DNA of 64,000 bases from Saturnia japonica. Lineage: Eukaryota > Arthropoda > Insecta > Lepidoptera > Saturniidae. Location of the stretch: contig CM065323.1 in assembly GCA_033032175.1 (NCBI GenBank), positions 3,534,001-3,598,000 on the forward strand, written 5' to 3'. The position numbers were made by a program, and so were the translations under genes. Positions 32,985 to 44,422 of the stretch are shown here, one piece after another. The notes under the pieces are model-generated. The model had not been told where the DNA came from. It did not search any database and worked only from the letters and a program-made list of their open reading frames with translations. Numbering within the stretch: the first letter of the stretch is position 1; each line of letters opens with the position of its first letter.

Positions 32985-33640
32985 TAGGAACCCGTCATGG
33001 CTACACTCCTAACCCAGAGGAGCGAGTGGTTATATGGGACTCCTACTTATTAAAACTCCATGGTGAACCATCCGCCTTCATAATGGGGTGACACGGGTCC
33101 CCTAGTATTATGCTACCGCGTCGCCTCGGCCGGACCGGCAAGATGCTGGGCCCCGGCGCTAATAGGAGACAGTTCGGTACATCCCTGTCTCCTGCTCCCA
33201 GACCTGTCTCACCTTAGTTTGGCCTGGCAGCAGAATGAGATGAATTAACACCAATTTCCCCAGCCCGCCAGTGTTGGGTTTTTATAAATGTATTTTCCTC
33301 TGCCTTTGCCATTGGTGTTTTGGCATATGGGGGGAGGGAGAAGGCGAATGAGCCCACCCACCCCAACTAGTCTGGCTATGATTTTTTAATGAGGCTTTCT
33401 GCTCTGCTGTCGGTGAAATGGTAGGGAAAGGAGACAAACGAACGTACCCCCTCCCCCACTAGTTCAGCGTTGGTTTTTATAGAGGTTTCATCCTCTGCCG
33501 TATTTGAAGTCTTCAGTCCTTGACAATCCGGTAGTGTTTTTTTAATGAGGTGATTATCCTCGACCCTGTGGTAAGTTTTAATGAGATTGTGTACCTCTGT
33601 ATTTTATTAAGGTGGTTTACTTCCATCGCCTTTCCTTAAA
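32985..33640 (-). repeat. R1-like LINE 3'-end copy and motif-repeat block
   Basis: Bases 33,020-33,195 match the R1-like 3' end (atgctaccgcgtcgcctcgg, gggccccggcgctaatagga, cgagtggttatatgggactc). From about 33,275 to 33,630 six imperfect copies of a motif close to tttttaatgaggtttncttcctc recur every 30-100 bp (33283, 33386, 33475, 33541, 33576, 33607). The same motif cluster appears at 38.6-38.8 kb. It may be a 3' UTR of a related LINE. Strand is inferred from the 31-kb copy. Confidence 0.55.
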
Positions 33641-34167
33641 AATGTTAAAATTTTTTGTACTATACTTAACATCACAATAATCATTCAAACGAACGAAATA
33701 ATGTATAGAAAAAAATTACGATCTTGAAAAATCTTTGCCTATCTTTCAAAAGTGAACTTTATGACAATTATTTAGAAGTGACATTTATCTTGTAAGAATA
33801 ATTAAAAAAATGTGATTAAAAAAATTCAAATCCTCAAAAACTTTTTATTGCCCCAGTGTGAAATTTTATATTTAGCCTAATTATAGAGACAGTCAGAGTT
33901 CATGATCTCATTCATGTCAATTCCCTTACTGTTAAAGTGTTTCAGAAAGTAGTTGCTCATACAAACTCTTTATGATGGATTTTTGTAGTAAAGTTACATT
34001 TATATCAATTAAATATTTTCAGTGTTGATATGTAATTTCAATAAGTATGGATAGGCAGTAAATATGACATTGCAGGCATGATTTTGCTCACTATCCAGCG
34101 TGGAACAAAAAAGGTTCTAAAAACAATTTAGAAAGATTAGTTTTTTTTGTTAGGTTAGGTTTAATTT

Positions 34168-34213
34168 AGAGTGCTTTCCTCTCTTATTCTAGAGTGCTTT
34201 CCTCTCTTATTTT
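34168..34213 (+). repeat. 23-bp tandem duplication
   Basis: agagtgctttcctctcttat plus three bases, twice in direct succession (34168-34190, 34191-34213). Likely replication slippage. Confidence 0.85.
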
Positions 34214-34751
34214 AATGTGCATTCTTATTATAAAGATAAAAAAATACAGAAGATTCTTATACAAATAAACTTTGAGAAGTAACAAAACTATATAGAAAGT
34301 TTGTATTTTTGTATCACAGCAATTATCTGAAATAATAGTCATATAACTAGAAAAATGTTCAGTATGAAGGCGGACGGATATAGGAGTAAAGGAAGGCTGA
34401 CGAATATATGAATGAATTGTGTGTAGAATGATATGTGTATAAAAGGTATGAATACCGATGCTACTTAAATATGAGTAAGAGGAGGAGATGCAATTATCAG
34501 AAATATTTCACTGCCTTTGAATATAAGGAAGATTAAAAAATAGCAATATATAAGACGACAATTCTATAGAATTTCTTGTGTATATTTTATTCTTTGAATT
34601 ATTGAAATAGATTCAGTAAATATTTTATCAAATATTTTTACTAAAATTATGTATAAATACTTCATAAATACTTTTTATTCAAAGGGTCCTAAAAAACTTG
34701 TAATTAAGATTCCGATAGAAAACTGATAAAATATGCCTTTTTTAATTACAG

Positions 34752-34893
34752 TGACTTCAAATTGAGGGCCTACATAACAGAAATGGCAAAAAAGAGAGGG
34801 CTTCCTGTCGACATGGATGATTCGCACCTCCAATCACCCTTGAATAAAGAAAATTGTACCATTATGGTACCAGATGTTGGTATTATAATTTAA
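34752..34893 (+). CDS. Small membrane protein, exon 2 (C-terminus)
   Basis: A pyrimidine-rich acceptor (tttttaattacag, AG at 34750-34751) opens an exon whose first base completes a Ser codon with exon 1. The frame reads DFKLRAYITEMAKKRGLPVD then MDDSHLQSPLNKENCTIMVP and ends VGIII before TAA at 34891-34893. The segment is basic near the membrane (KLR, KKR) and acidic in the middle. The last three residues (Ile-Ile-Ile) fit a class II PDZ-binding pattern (hydrophobic-x-hydrophobic), which is suggestive only. It is separated from exon 1 by about 6.06 kb of transposon-rich intron. Candidate polyadenylation signals (aataaa) occur near 35,828-35,838. Confidence 0.62.
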
Positions 34894-35257
34894 ATTTGAC
34901 TACATATTTGGCATATAACTTCTATTTACTCTGTTGTTAATTCAGTATGGTTTGGGATTTCTTAATGTTGGCATAAGACACTTACTTAGCCATAATTCTT
35001 TGATGGCTAACTCTTATAAAAATGTTATTTGAAAATTCATTTTATTAAGTCGATCAATCTTATGGGTACTTTTGTGCCCAAATACTTTGTAATGTAAACA
35101 ATCATTGTTTTAAAAATACTTTTAAAGAATTTAAAAATGTGATTTTTCTATTTGCAACGAATGCTGCCAAACCTTGTACTGATATTTTCTCAGTTGTATA
35201 ATTCTTGGTATAAAATATCAATATACAGTTTTAACCTATTGTAATGGGTGTTTCTAA

Positions 35258-35570
35258 AAATTAATATAATCTCTATAGGTAAAATTTAGATAAATAGAAA
35301 TATATGATCTTTCATGAAACATAATATTATTATAATCTCTATAAATGATCCTTTTTGAAACTGATATAATCTCTATAGGTAAAGTATAGATAAATAGTGA
35401 TTCATTAATGATCCTTTTTGAAGCTAATATAATCTCTATAGGTAAAATCTAGATAAATAGAGATTCATTTCTGATCCTTTTCAAACTGATATACATAATC
35501 TCTTTAGGTAAAATATAAATAAATATGGATTCTTTTATGATCCTTTTTGAAACTGATATAATCTCTAGTC
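35258..35570 (+). repeat. Minisatellite, about 65-bp period
   Basis: The words tataatctctataggtaaa and gatcctttttgaaactga alternate. Unit starts fall at about 35265, 35331, 35365 (short unit), 35428, 35494 and 35557. Units have diverged by substitutions and small indels. The array begins about 365 bp after the stop codon of the small membrane protein, so it may be transcribed as 3' UTR. Confidence 0.8.
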
Positions 35571-36919
35571 TGATAACTACACAGTGATATTTTTTGTTTT
35601 TCATAAACAACCAAATTGTACTTTATAGTTTTTAAAATATTCATATTAGACGTTCTTTTTTTTTAATTTATACATAATATTATAATACTCTCTAGTCACG
35701 TAAGTTGTAATTTTTAAATGATTTTCCAGTGAACTCAATAGTTTGATCTCATTTTGTAGGAATTAAAGATAATGTTCTTTTTTGGGACTTAACTGTTGCA
35801 TTTCAATTGTTTTTATTTTGTAAATTAAATAAAAATAAAGTATTATTTGATAAGTCTTATAAATTCTATGTTATCTAAATAATTAAGTAGACGATTAATA
35901 ATGAAAACCTAAAAGAATGCTTGTTTAACAATGAACTATCACTAAAATAAAATATAGGACTGCGCCATGTTCAAATTGGTCCTCAAATACTATAAAATGA
36001 GCTTGACTTCTCTTATCTGTGTTGGCAATGTTTAAATCCTAATCATGGACGGAGTAGTGTAGGTGAACCATTTTATATGCAGGACAAGTTCAAAAAGTGT
36101 CCAGCTGTAAGCAGCAAATTGCTATTCTAAAAAACTCACTAAAATGGCGCTAGCGTATTAAGAAAGAATGAGACTTTCGTGATTTTATAGTTTTTACTGT
36201 TGTAAAACTATGGAGTTTAAAGTTGTCCAAGTGGGCGAAAATAAAAAAAAAAAACTTTTGGTGCTATCTTTAAAATTTACACATTTGTTACCGCAGCGCC
36301 ACCCAGAATTGCCGCTATTCGAAGGCCACTTTAATGTATAGAGATGGTAATTATTACCTCTATTCTCCAAGATCCTAATATAATATAAAATAAAAATAAA
36401 TTTGATTTAAAAAGTCTTCGTTTTTTAATATGGTTTTTGCCGCTTGTATACGCAATTTTGCTTATGTTAAATTATAATAAATGCACGTAAAAGCCAATTA
36501 TTCAGTGTACTGAACCTAAAGGCAAAACAACACAAAACGGTCACAAACTTAGAAATAATATTGTGTTATGGGATCTACAGGGATATTATGAAATTATATG
36601 TTAAACATATTATAAAAACTATAAGTATTTTACTTACTTGTGTATACTGTGTTACTCGAAAAATTCATCACAGTGTCGCCACCTGGTAGAACATGCCAGC
36701 AGCTATTTATAAATTACGGAATGAAGTCTGATAGAAGCAAAATCAAATTTTTGAAGTGAGAACTTCTTTAGTACCGTTGTGATTTGAAACTCGATGAAAC
36801 GAAAAAGCGACACTAAAAAGAGATAAACACACACATCTTTACCTGCATCATTTTTAGCCTGCAAGAGAATGAAATATAATACATTATACACGTGTAATGC
36901 AAGTCCAGGTTTTCACGAC
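35571..36919. other. AT-rich DNA downstream of the small gene
   Basis: Likely includes the 3' UTR end (aataaa motifs at about 35,828-35,838). No other gene signature; ORF 36703-36891 (minus) has no motif. Confidence 0.4.
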
Positions 36920-36924
36920 TGAGA

Positions 36925-37035
36925 TCGTCGTCGAATTGGCCTAGCGGTGTTACGACCAGACTTGTACGCGCTGTTGTATGTAGTACGAGTGGTCCAAAGT
37001 TTGAGGCCCGTTGATTTAAAAGAGGTTTGAAATAA
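36925..37035 (+). repeat. tRNA-derived SINE head
   Basis: tggcctagcggtgtt fits an RNA polymerase III A box and ggtccaaagtttgaggcccg a weakened B box at tRNA-like spacing plus an insertion. It does not fold as an intact tRNA. Most likely an old SINE. Confidence 0.5.
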
Positions 37036-38529
37036 AGAATATATTTTTGTTTTCTGAAGGCTTAATTTGTACCTCGTATGAATATGTTATGAATTTTCAT
37101 TAATTAAGTTATTCCCAATGTATGTTAATGATTTATTTAGGAATTCTGTTCAATAGTATGTAGTAATAATGTTATTGTTGATCTACTTTTCACTGTCATT
37201 TTACTTGTAACTTATTGTAACTATAGTAAGTGCGCGATATGAATGTAGTCGGATACTGAAGTGAAGAGCGGGAGCATCTCACCCCGCCGTCCGCACGCCT
37301 CACCTCACCCGAACTACTTACTGTAGTGATGTGACTGCTGTGTTTGACATCGTACATTTCCTGATCGCGTTAATTTGTAGCCCCGTGTAATTTTTTGTTT
37401 TTAATGCTGACTTAATCAATAATTTCTGTTACAAAAAAAATGTTTTTATTCATTGCCAAGCACGGGAAATGGCGAAAAATGAATCTGATGATAAATTATT
37501 TATCTTATTTTTTCTTTATGTTATTACCATAATGTAAATGTTAAATTTCAAAACAACGTTGAAATTTATCGATATTCTCATTAACGACAGCAATAATTCT
37601 ATTTAGGTCACAGCACTATCGAATTCATTAACTCTGCGTTCAACTCGCGCGCTTTTTATAGTAATTATTGTGTGCAATTTGAACATAATATTTTTACAAG
37701 TTTTTCAATGATGATGGAAATGCAGGTTTTGCTGCTATATGACTTTATTGTTATGTAATGTCTGTTTACATGTGGTCAGTAACTTTACAAGCTGACCGGT
37801 TTTACCCAAAGTGACAAGCTTTATCATGTAATTGCACTTAAAATTTGCGACTTAAAAAATGGCAAACTAAAAATGTGTTTTCGCATCTTATAATTATTAT
37901 TATTATGCCTATTTTAAGAAGTAATAATATATTTTAGTTTTTTTTATATAGGTGTATCTATCTACTCAATTTAAGTAAAGACAACTTAAAAAACTCTTAT
38001 TTAAAAACTTAAAAAAAAAAAAATGTATCAATCAATATTGCATGAATACAAATTTGGAATCTCACACAGAAATAACCTTTACGTAAGAAAATAGGTGTTC
38101 TCGATCAATTATTAAAAGTATTACCTACATACCAATTTTAGTATATTAATAAGCTGATATAAATTGAATGTATTCATTAATATTATTATAGTTTATATTT
38201 ACATAATATACACTATTGTATTCTTGTCCTTATCCCATTTAAATAGGATTAGCAGTGTCAGCACATCATGTTTTCCTCTTTCACTCGGCTCTCTATCAAC
38301 TGTCATGTAACTCACACAGTTCATACATACATTGGGGGTTGACGAGGCTTGAAAGTGATAAGAGATGAGATCCCTTATTAATAAAAATCATTCTATCCTC
38401 AAAACCTACAAAAACTAAAATTAGGATTTTCTCTCCTTGTTCTTTCACACGTCTACTATTTCCTTGAACCCTTAGATATATCTCAGGCCAGGTTAACAGG
38501 TAACGTGAGTATGTCAGAGGGTAAGGCGC
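37036..38529. other. Intergenic; one CpG-containing GC-rich patch
   Basis: 37,255-37,380 is GC-rich (catctcaccccgccgtccgc) against an AT-rich background and could be a promoter or 5' UTR exon, or a repeat. I found no ORF attached to it. The minus ORF 38296-38535 has no motif. Confidence 0.35.
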
Positions 38530-39180
38530 AGCCATCTCCCCCCTTTTTTCAGTACATTCAGGACTGTACCCACTAAAAACCCAAACGTCGCCTCCGGAGC
38601 GCTCCGTTCAATTTTTTAAGGTTTTCTTCCTCCGGTTTCAAGCCTAACCGTCCACCAGAACTCGACGCCTGGTGATTTTTTAACGAGGTTGTCTTCCTCG
38701 GTAATTTTTAACGAGGGTTTCTTCCTCCAGGCTCCGGCCCCAGAAGACCAGAACCCAAACCTTGTGATTTTTAAAAAAGGTTTACTTCCTCTCAATTTAT
38801 TGGCGAGGTTTTTTTCCTCACGGTCGCAGAGGATAGGGAGAGCGGCACAACGAAACACCGAAACGCCTCTTCCCCTGCTTCCCCACCGCGTCCGCCATCG
38901 TTTAACGATGGTGGCGACCCAGTCGAGGCCGTGGAAGGTAGGGTAAGCGACATAACGTAACACCGACACACCTCTCCCGCCGCGGCCTGTCGCCTTCAAC
39001 CGCGGTGCCTCCCATGCGATACCGCGTCTCGCCTCAGTTGCGATGGCGCCCATACACCACCGCAACCTACTGTTGGACGCCTCGTCTGGGCTCTTACGCC
39101 CAAAGCCCTGACTAGCAGCCCCGCCTGTGGGATCCTCTTCGCTCCCCCCCCCTCCCCCCGCGTACCAACAATTCTAAATT
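38530..39180. repeat. GC-rich repeat block with clustered gaggttttcttcctc motif
   Basis: Five imperfect copies of tttttaacgaggttntcttcctc occur at about 38615, 38676, 38707, 38767 and 38803. CG-rich text follows (accgcgtccgccatcgttta, acaccgacacacctctcccg). The same motif cluster is in the R1-like block at 33.3-33.6 kb. ORFs in this block (38616-39065, 38996-39217, minus; 38689-38946, plus) look like GC artefacts without motifs. Confidence 0.5.
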
Positions 39181-40145
39181 TTAACCCTTCCCCTACTTTT
39201 ATTCCACCTTCATACATACTCTTCCAATTCCTTTGCCCATGTCATACATTCCCATTACATACTTATCTGGTTTCATCCTTTCTCATGCATGCTCATATAA
39301 AGCTAACTAATTATAAATTATTCTTCAGCTTCTCTGTAACTGTTGCTAGTTTCAAGTACCGTCTGATTTAATCATTCCTAATCTTTCCATTCTAGTTAAT
39401 CCACACGTCCATGTTAACATTCGCATCTCTGCCACATGTATCTATTTATCTATTTATGTATCTATTGTATTTATCTATCCATCTCTTTCGTTGCCCAGTA
39501 GGTACTCAAACCATACATACACCCTAAATACAATTATGTCATAGAGATCATTTCAGCATAGTCATTTTTGTTTCCAGTAACTATAATAATCCTATTTATT
39601 TATTTATTTCATTTATTACAATTTCATTTAGTTTCTAGCCGCATTGTATTACTTTTAAATGAGAATCGATTGAATTAAGTTCTTGTCACTAGTGCCAAAA
39701 TCTTTATTCAAATAAATTAATAGAAATTATTCACTAATTATTCTGAATATTTTAGATTTAAGATGTGTATCTGTAGACAGTTGACTGAATATTCAAAGTC
39801 TAATAAAAATAATAAAGTATATTTTGTTTGTTTTAGTTTCATACCTTCTGTGTTTCCTAAATTATTATATTAATAATTGCTTTGGTGTCGGTGTCTTGCA
39901 AAAACACTTAATTTAGCAAGAGCATTTATTTACAGGTATTTTTGTTTACTTTTTCTGGCTTCGCACCTCGCTCTTCTAGTAAATTTAGGTATGTCCTTGC
40001 CTGCCCCCCGTGAACATAATCCTGACTACACCCTTCAGTTCTAGGTAAATTTGAAAAAAAGGAATCTAAATAAAAAAAATCTAAATCGCTATTTATAGCC
40101 ATATCCAATAAATCAATTATCTGATAAATGCGAATATTTCGCACA
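39181..40145. other. Intergenic with tetranucleotide microsatellites
   Basis: Degenerate (TATC/TATT)n at about 39,445-39,490 and TTTA repeats at about 39,595-39,612. No genes recognised. Confidence 0.5.
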
Positions 40146-40490
40146 TTCTTTTTCTTCTTCCTAACTTGGCAACTAGTCCTCTTTATTGAAGACCATTACT
40201 GCCATTATCAAGTGAATAAAGTGTCCAGTCTTATGATTACTTCTAGTCTATGATGACTAGCCTAACAAGATGGTTGTTAGAACTTTCTAGTTTTTGTGGG
40301 ATCTCAGAATGAATGCTTTCAGCTTATATTTATAATCCACTTTACTTATGCACAAAAACCAAAATATATCACACAAAACGCCGCCAATATTACATAATAT
40401 AGGGTCAAAAACCCAAGTAAATGGATTAAAAATAAAAATCACAACATGTCACTTCAAGATACCGTCAAAAACTTCCATTCCATTTCGCAC
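40146..40490 (+). repeat. Dispersed repeat family 1, copy b
   Basis: From cttcctaacttggcaacta through taacaagatggttgttagaa and tatcacacaaaacgccgcca to aagataccgtcaaaaacttc. Aligns along its length with 42,036-42,315 (same strand) and with 40,865-41,095 inverted. Confidence 0.75.
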
Positions 40491-40864
40491 ATTATTAATT
40501 TATAGAATGTAAACAATCTAACTGCTGTCATGTTGGTTGAACAAATTGTTAATAGATGGCGTTTTCTACATGTTCTATCGATTTTCTTTACGAATGCCTC
40601 CTGATAAAGTATTTGAAGTCAGTTTTTTTTAAATAAAAACATTAGTTTTATTAACTATGGGCTTTCATTCGAAGCTATTATTGGATTACATGTATACATG
40701 TAGTACCAATATTTTGTCAGCTTTTCCAATTAGCGTCACTTAAGTGGACGGCGTCAAAACGCACAAAATTTTACGCGATATAATTCCATGGAAGGTTCAT
40801 AAATTATCTTCGTGTTTGATAAAACCAAAATATCTTACTATAATACTAATACTTATGTTAGAAT

Positions 40865-41095
40865 GCTTGCGGAATTTTTGACGGAATATTGTCCATGTTG
40901 TGGTATTTCTTTTAATTCATTAACTTTCATTTTGACCTTAAATTATGTAATAAGTAATTGGTGTAATTTTTCGTGATATAATTTGTTGCTGCTTAAGTGA
41001 AGTAAATTATAAATAATAGCTAGAAACATGAATTTTAAGTTGCTACAAAATCTCTATGCACCTACTTAGTAAGAGAGCTTCTATTTTGTAGAATT
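40865..41095 (-). repeat. Dispersed repeat family 1, copy c
   Basis: Minus-strand copy: aatttttgacggaatattgt, catgttgtggtatttctttt and cgtgatataatttgttgctg match the complement of copies b and d. With copy b it forms an inverted pair about 375 bp apart. Confidence 0.7.
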
Positions 41096-42035
41096 GCTTT
41101 AAACTGAAGATTAGAACATACTTACATAAGTAAGTAAGTAACATAAGTACGTGACATTGGTATAATTTTGTATTAAACACAACGTGTGTTAATTAAGAAG
41201 AAAAAAATGTTTTACGAAACATTACAACAAATTTACTTCTTGCCATTCGAAATTCGAATATCTACAACATCCCTTGAGTGCAACCATTATATCATTTTAA
41301 CCCGCGTCTCGTTGAACCGGGAACAAATATAAAGGAAGTCGCGGGCGAATACGACGATATAATGTCTTGATAAGCGGTATTATATGTACTTATATATATA
41401 TAGGTGTTCGTGACGAGAATAATCCAATGAGATTTGTGAGCTACGTGACAGTAATGTTAACTGATAGTTGCCGTTTAAGGGTGAAAATTGTTCGCCGTAA
41501 ACAATGCTTTGAATGAAACGCTCAGTATTTGTTGTAACGAGTACGGAGTTAGTAGTTTTTTTCCAGGTTTAAGTTTGTCACTTGGTAAATCAGAAACTTG
41601 TTTCAAATTGTAAAAGTTTTTGAAGTGATAACTTCTTAAAGGAGGTTAACCCGTTTCGTAACGTTACGCGTTACGGCGCCACTCTGTCTGGCTTCCCTTT
41701 CTCTCACGCATACGGCAGGAGTAGGCAGGCTCCTCCTCTCTCACTTTAACCCTAAGCACTAACCGTATTTCGGACAGACGCTTCCCCCTCTCTCTACTCA
41801 GTATTCTAATGAACATATATTCAAGAATTGTAACTAAGGATAAAATATATTTTATAATGAATAAAAGATTTTATTAATAAATAACCTCTTCATATTAAAT
41901 ATACATAAAGTTTAAGTAATAACCTAAGCTTTTCGCGAGTTAAACAATTTCAATATTTTAAAAAGTTTAACTTAGATCAGTTTTTATAAACAACTACTTA
42001 ATGTGGAAAATAAGCGTACGGTCAGCGACTACCAT
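41096..42035. other. Intergenic; TC-rich, CG-containing patch at 41.64-41.81 kb
   Basis: gtaacgttacgcgttacggc followed by a TC-rich stretch (ttccctttctctcacgcata) looks like a repeat related in style to the inner part of the LTR-like insertion at 49.5-49.9 kb. No genes. Confidence 0.4.
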
Positions 42036-42315
42036 AATCTTCTTCTTCTTCCTAACTTGGCAACCGGTCTTCTTTAATTAATGAATTACTACCATTATCG
42101 AGTGAATTATATTGTCATATGTTATGACGATTCATTATCCTAACAAGATGGTGGTTCCCTTGTTAGAAGTTTCTAGGAAGTTTTTGTGGGATCTCGGAAT
42201 GAATGTTTTCAGCTTATATTTTCCACCTCACTTATGCACAAAAACCTAAGTAAATGAATTAAAAATAAGAACCACAACATGTCCCTTCAAGATCCCGCCA
42301 AAAACTTCCTACCAT
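42036..42315 (+). repeat. Dispersed repeat family 1, copy d (best preserved)
   Basis: From cttcttcttcctaacttggc through taacaagatggtggttccct and gtgggatctcggaatgaatg to aagatcccgccaaaaacttc. No ORF, no clear terminal inversions or poly(A), so the class cannot be named. Confidence 0.75.
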
Positions 42316-42904
42316 AGTCTATGGATGCTTGTAAAATGTAACCATAGATGTAATATATGTATACTATATAATATAATCTGTGTTATTTGGCTGCGGTTTT
42401 CTGTAGGGTGATGGTATTTCACCAGTCGGATCGCCTCAATTAGACAAACAGCTTTAAATAGATTTCTCTGTGCCCTACCTCTCTTGAAATAAAATCAATT
42501 TTAGACTTGTATGTGAATACAACATACTAAATTAAAAGAGTAATTACGAAACGATGTAATTATGAGATCTCAGACTCTTGAAGTAAAAAATATATTAGTA
42601 GTTTTTCAAAGTGAAACTTCTGAAGTGGCGGTATGATAATTTTTTTGGACGAGCATTGACAGTGATGTTTCAATGACACTACACGTCCAGGCACATTTAG
42701 TTACATGAACGAGGAAAAAGATATAACCTATAGAGTAAGAGAAAGACGGCTATACATTGTATATCTTACTGCTGGTTCACACTAGTTCGGACCGACAGTT
42801 TTATCGAGACGGTAAATATGTCGGATTCATATTAGTACATGTATTTCAATCGTTATTATTAATAATTACAATACCATACACATAGTGATGAACCTATTTA
42901 CTTA

Positions 42905-43095
42905 TCTTTTAGTTTGCCGCGTTCCGGAATTAGTCGGTGTACCTATATGGAGTAATACAGGTAGGAAATAAAAGTAGAGATCGCGACCAGCATATACATA
43001 GTAATAAACTCTCGCTGATTTTGTTTTGGCTTGTTGCGTTACGGGATCAGCAGGACGCGACCACTATACACATATTAATAATAAACTACACGAGA
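42905..43095 (+). repeat. Dispersed repeat family 2, copy b
   Basis: gccgcgttccggaattagtc at 42,915 and ttgttgcgttacgggatcag at 43,032 are two half-units about 118 bp apart, each followed by a gcgaccan...ata phrase. ORF 42937-43149 is repeat text. Confidence 0.55.
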
Positions 43096-43374
43096 ACCAG
43101 AACGTCGTCGTCGTTACACAGTTTAGGGCATCCGCGACTCTCTTTCTAAAAAGTTTTATTTCTATCACGTGTATGGACAATTTTTTTTGATGTTACTATA
43201 TCGGGTGCTACCGCTGTTGTATGTTGGTCGCGATCAATTCGGGGACAATAATTGTCGTGTCCTACCACCAAGATAATCGGATTAGTAGAAAAATTTCCGC
43301 GTTCAATTCTGAGCTAAACACAATTCAGATAAAAAAAACCTCAGTTTTATGCATAAGGTCGACGATAACAGATA

Positions 43375-43410
43375 GGAAAAGTAATAGACAAGGGAAAAGT
43401 AATAGACAAG
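43375..43410 (+). repeat. 18-bp tandem duplication
   Basis: ggaaaagtaatagacaag occurs twice in direct succession. Confidence 0.9.
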
Positions 43411-43848
43411 ATTTACTCTGTTTCGTATTTAAATAGATAAGGCTTCACTGTGCTGGCGGCAGATAGGCAATTGGGTACTGTTTTGGTTTGTTAGACAGCG
43501 AGATGTCTCTAAGGAATCTATTGTTCTATTGTCATTGCCCGAGTGAAATAGGGTTCATTAAAAACCAACTGTGTGTTGAATCTATGATATGTTAGACAGT
43601 TTTGTGAAAATATAAAAGTATTTACGGGACGTTCGTTTATGTATTACATTAGAAAACTTTCAATGATTTCACATTCCCCCGTGTAAGCAATGAAAAGAGA
43701 GATGAAATGAAAACGTATGAAAAGATTTAACAATTTTTACAAAAAAATTATAAAATAAACGGAGTTGTATTTAATTCAATCTTTAGTAGTAGGTATGTTG
43801 AGAATTCGTCGAATTGAGTATCGTGGCATAGGTAGCTACATTAAGAAA

Positions 43849-44422
43849 ACTCTATACCTACTTAGAATGTAAAGTCAGTTTTCGGAACATAACTCTAGTA
43901 AGAAATAGAAAAAAAAATCGGTATACTAAAATAAACTAATAAATATATTATTATTAATTGAAATAGTAGATATTGTTTTGAAAATTCTCAAACTCTATAC
44001 CTACTTAGAATGTAAAGTCAGTTTTCGGAACATAACTCTAGTAAGAAATAGAAAAAAAAAATCGGTATACTAAAATAAACGAATAAATATATTATTATTA
44101 ATAGAAATAGTAGATATTGTTTTGAAAATTCTCAAACTCTATACCTACTTAGAATGTAAAGTCAGTTTTCGGAACATAACTCTAGTAAGAAATAGAAAAA
44201 AAAATCGGTATACTAAAATAAACTAATAAATATATTATTATTAATTGAAATAGTAGATATTGTTTTGAAAATTCTCAAACTCTATACCTACTTAGAATGT
44301 AAAGTCAGTTTTCGGAACATAACTCTAGTAAGAAATAGAAAAAAAAAATCGGTATACTAAAATAAACTAATAAATATATTATTATTAATTGAAATAGTAG
44401 ATATTGTTTTGAAAATTCTCAT
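43849..44422 (+). repeat. Four-copy tandem array, 143-144-bp unit
   Basis: Units start at 43849, 43992, 44136 and 44279 with actctatacctacttagaat, followed by cagttttcggaacataactc and a run of 9-10 A, and end ttttgaaaattctcaaa. Copies differ only in A-run length and a few bases in copy 2 (aaacgaataaa, taatagaaat), so amplification is recent. No ORF and no short palindromic repeats with unique spacers. Confidence 0.95.

Larger units (their letters stand above)
28692..34751 (+). other. Intron of the small membrane-protein gene, packed with transposons
   Basis: Bounded by GTACGT and TTACAG. It contains a G17 homopolymer, the Merlin remnant, the IS630-like pseudogene with nested LINE, and GC-rich LINE-like repeats at 33.0-33.6 kb. 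Insertions recognised here lie mostly on the opposite strand. Confidence 0.5.

Noticed and set aside
38616..39065. 149-codon minus-strand ORF
   Set aside because: Lies over the GC-rich motif-repeat block; low-complexity Gly/Arg/Trp composition and no domain.
43849..44422. Possible CRISPR-like array
   Set aside because: Units are 143 bp, contiguous and near-identical with no unique spacers; a eukaryotic tandem repeat.
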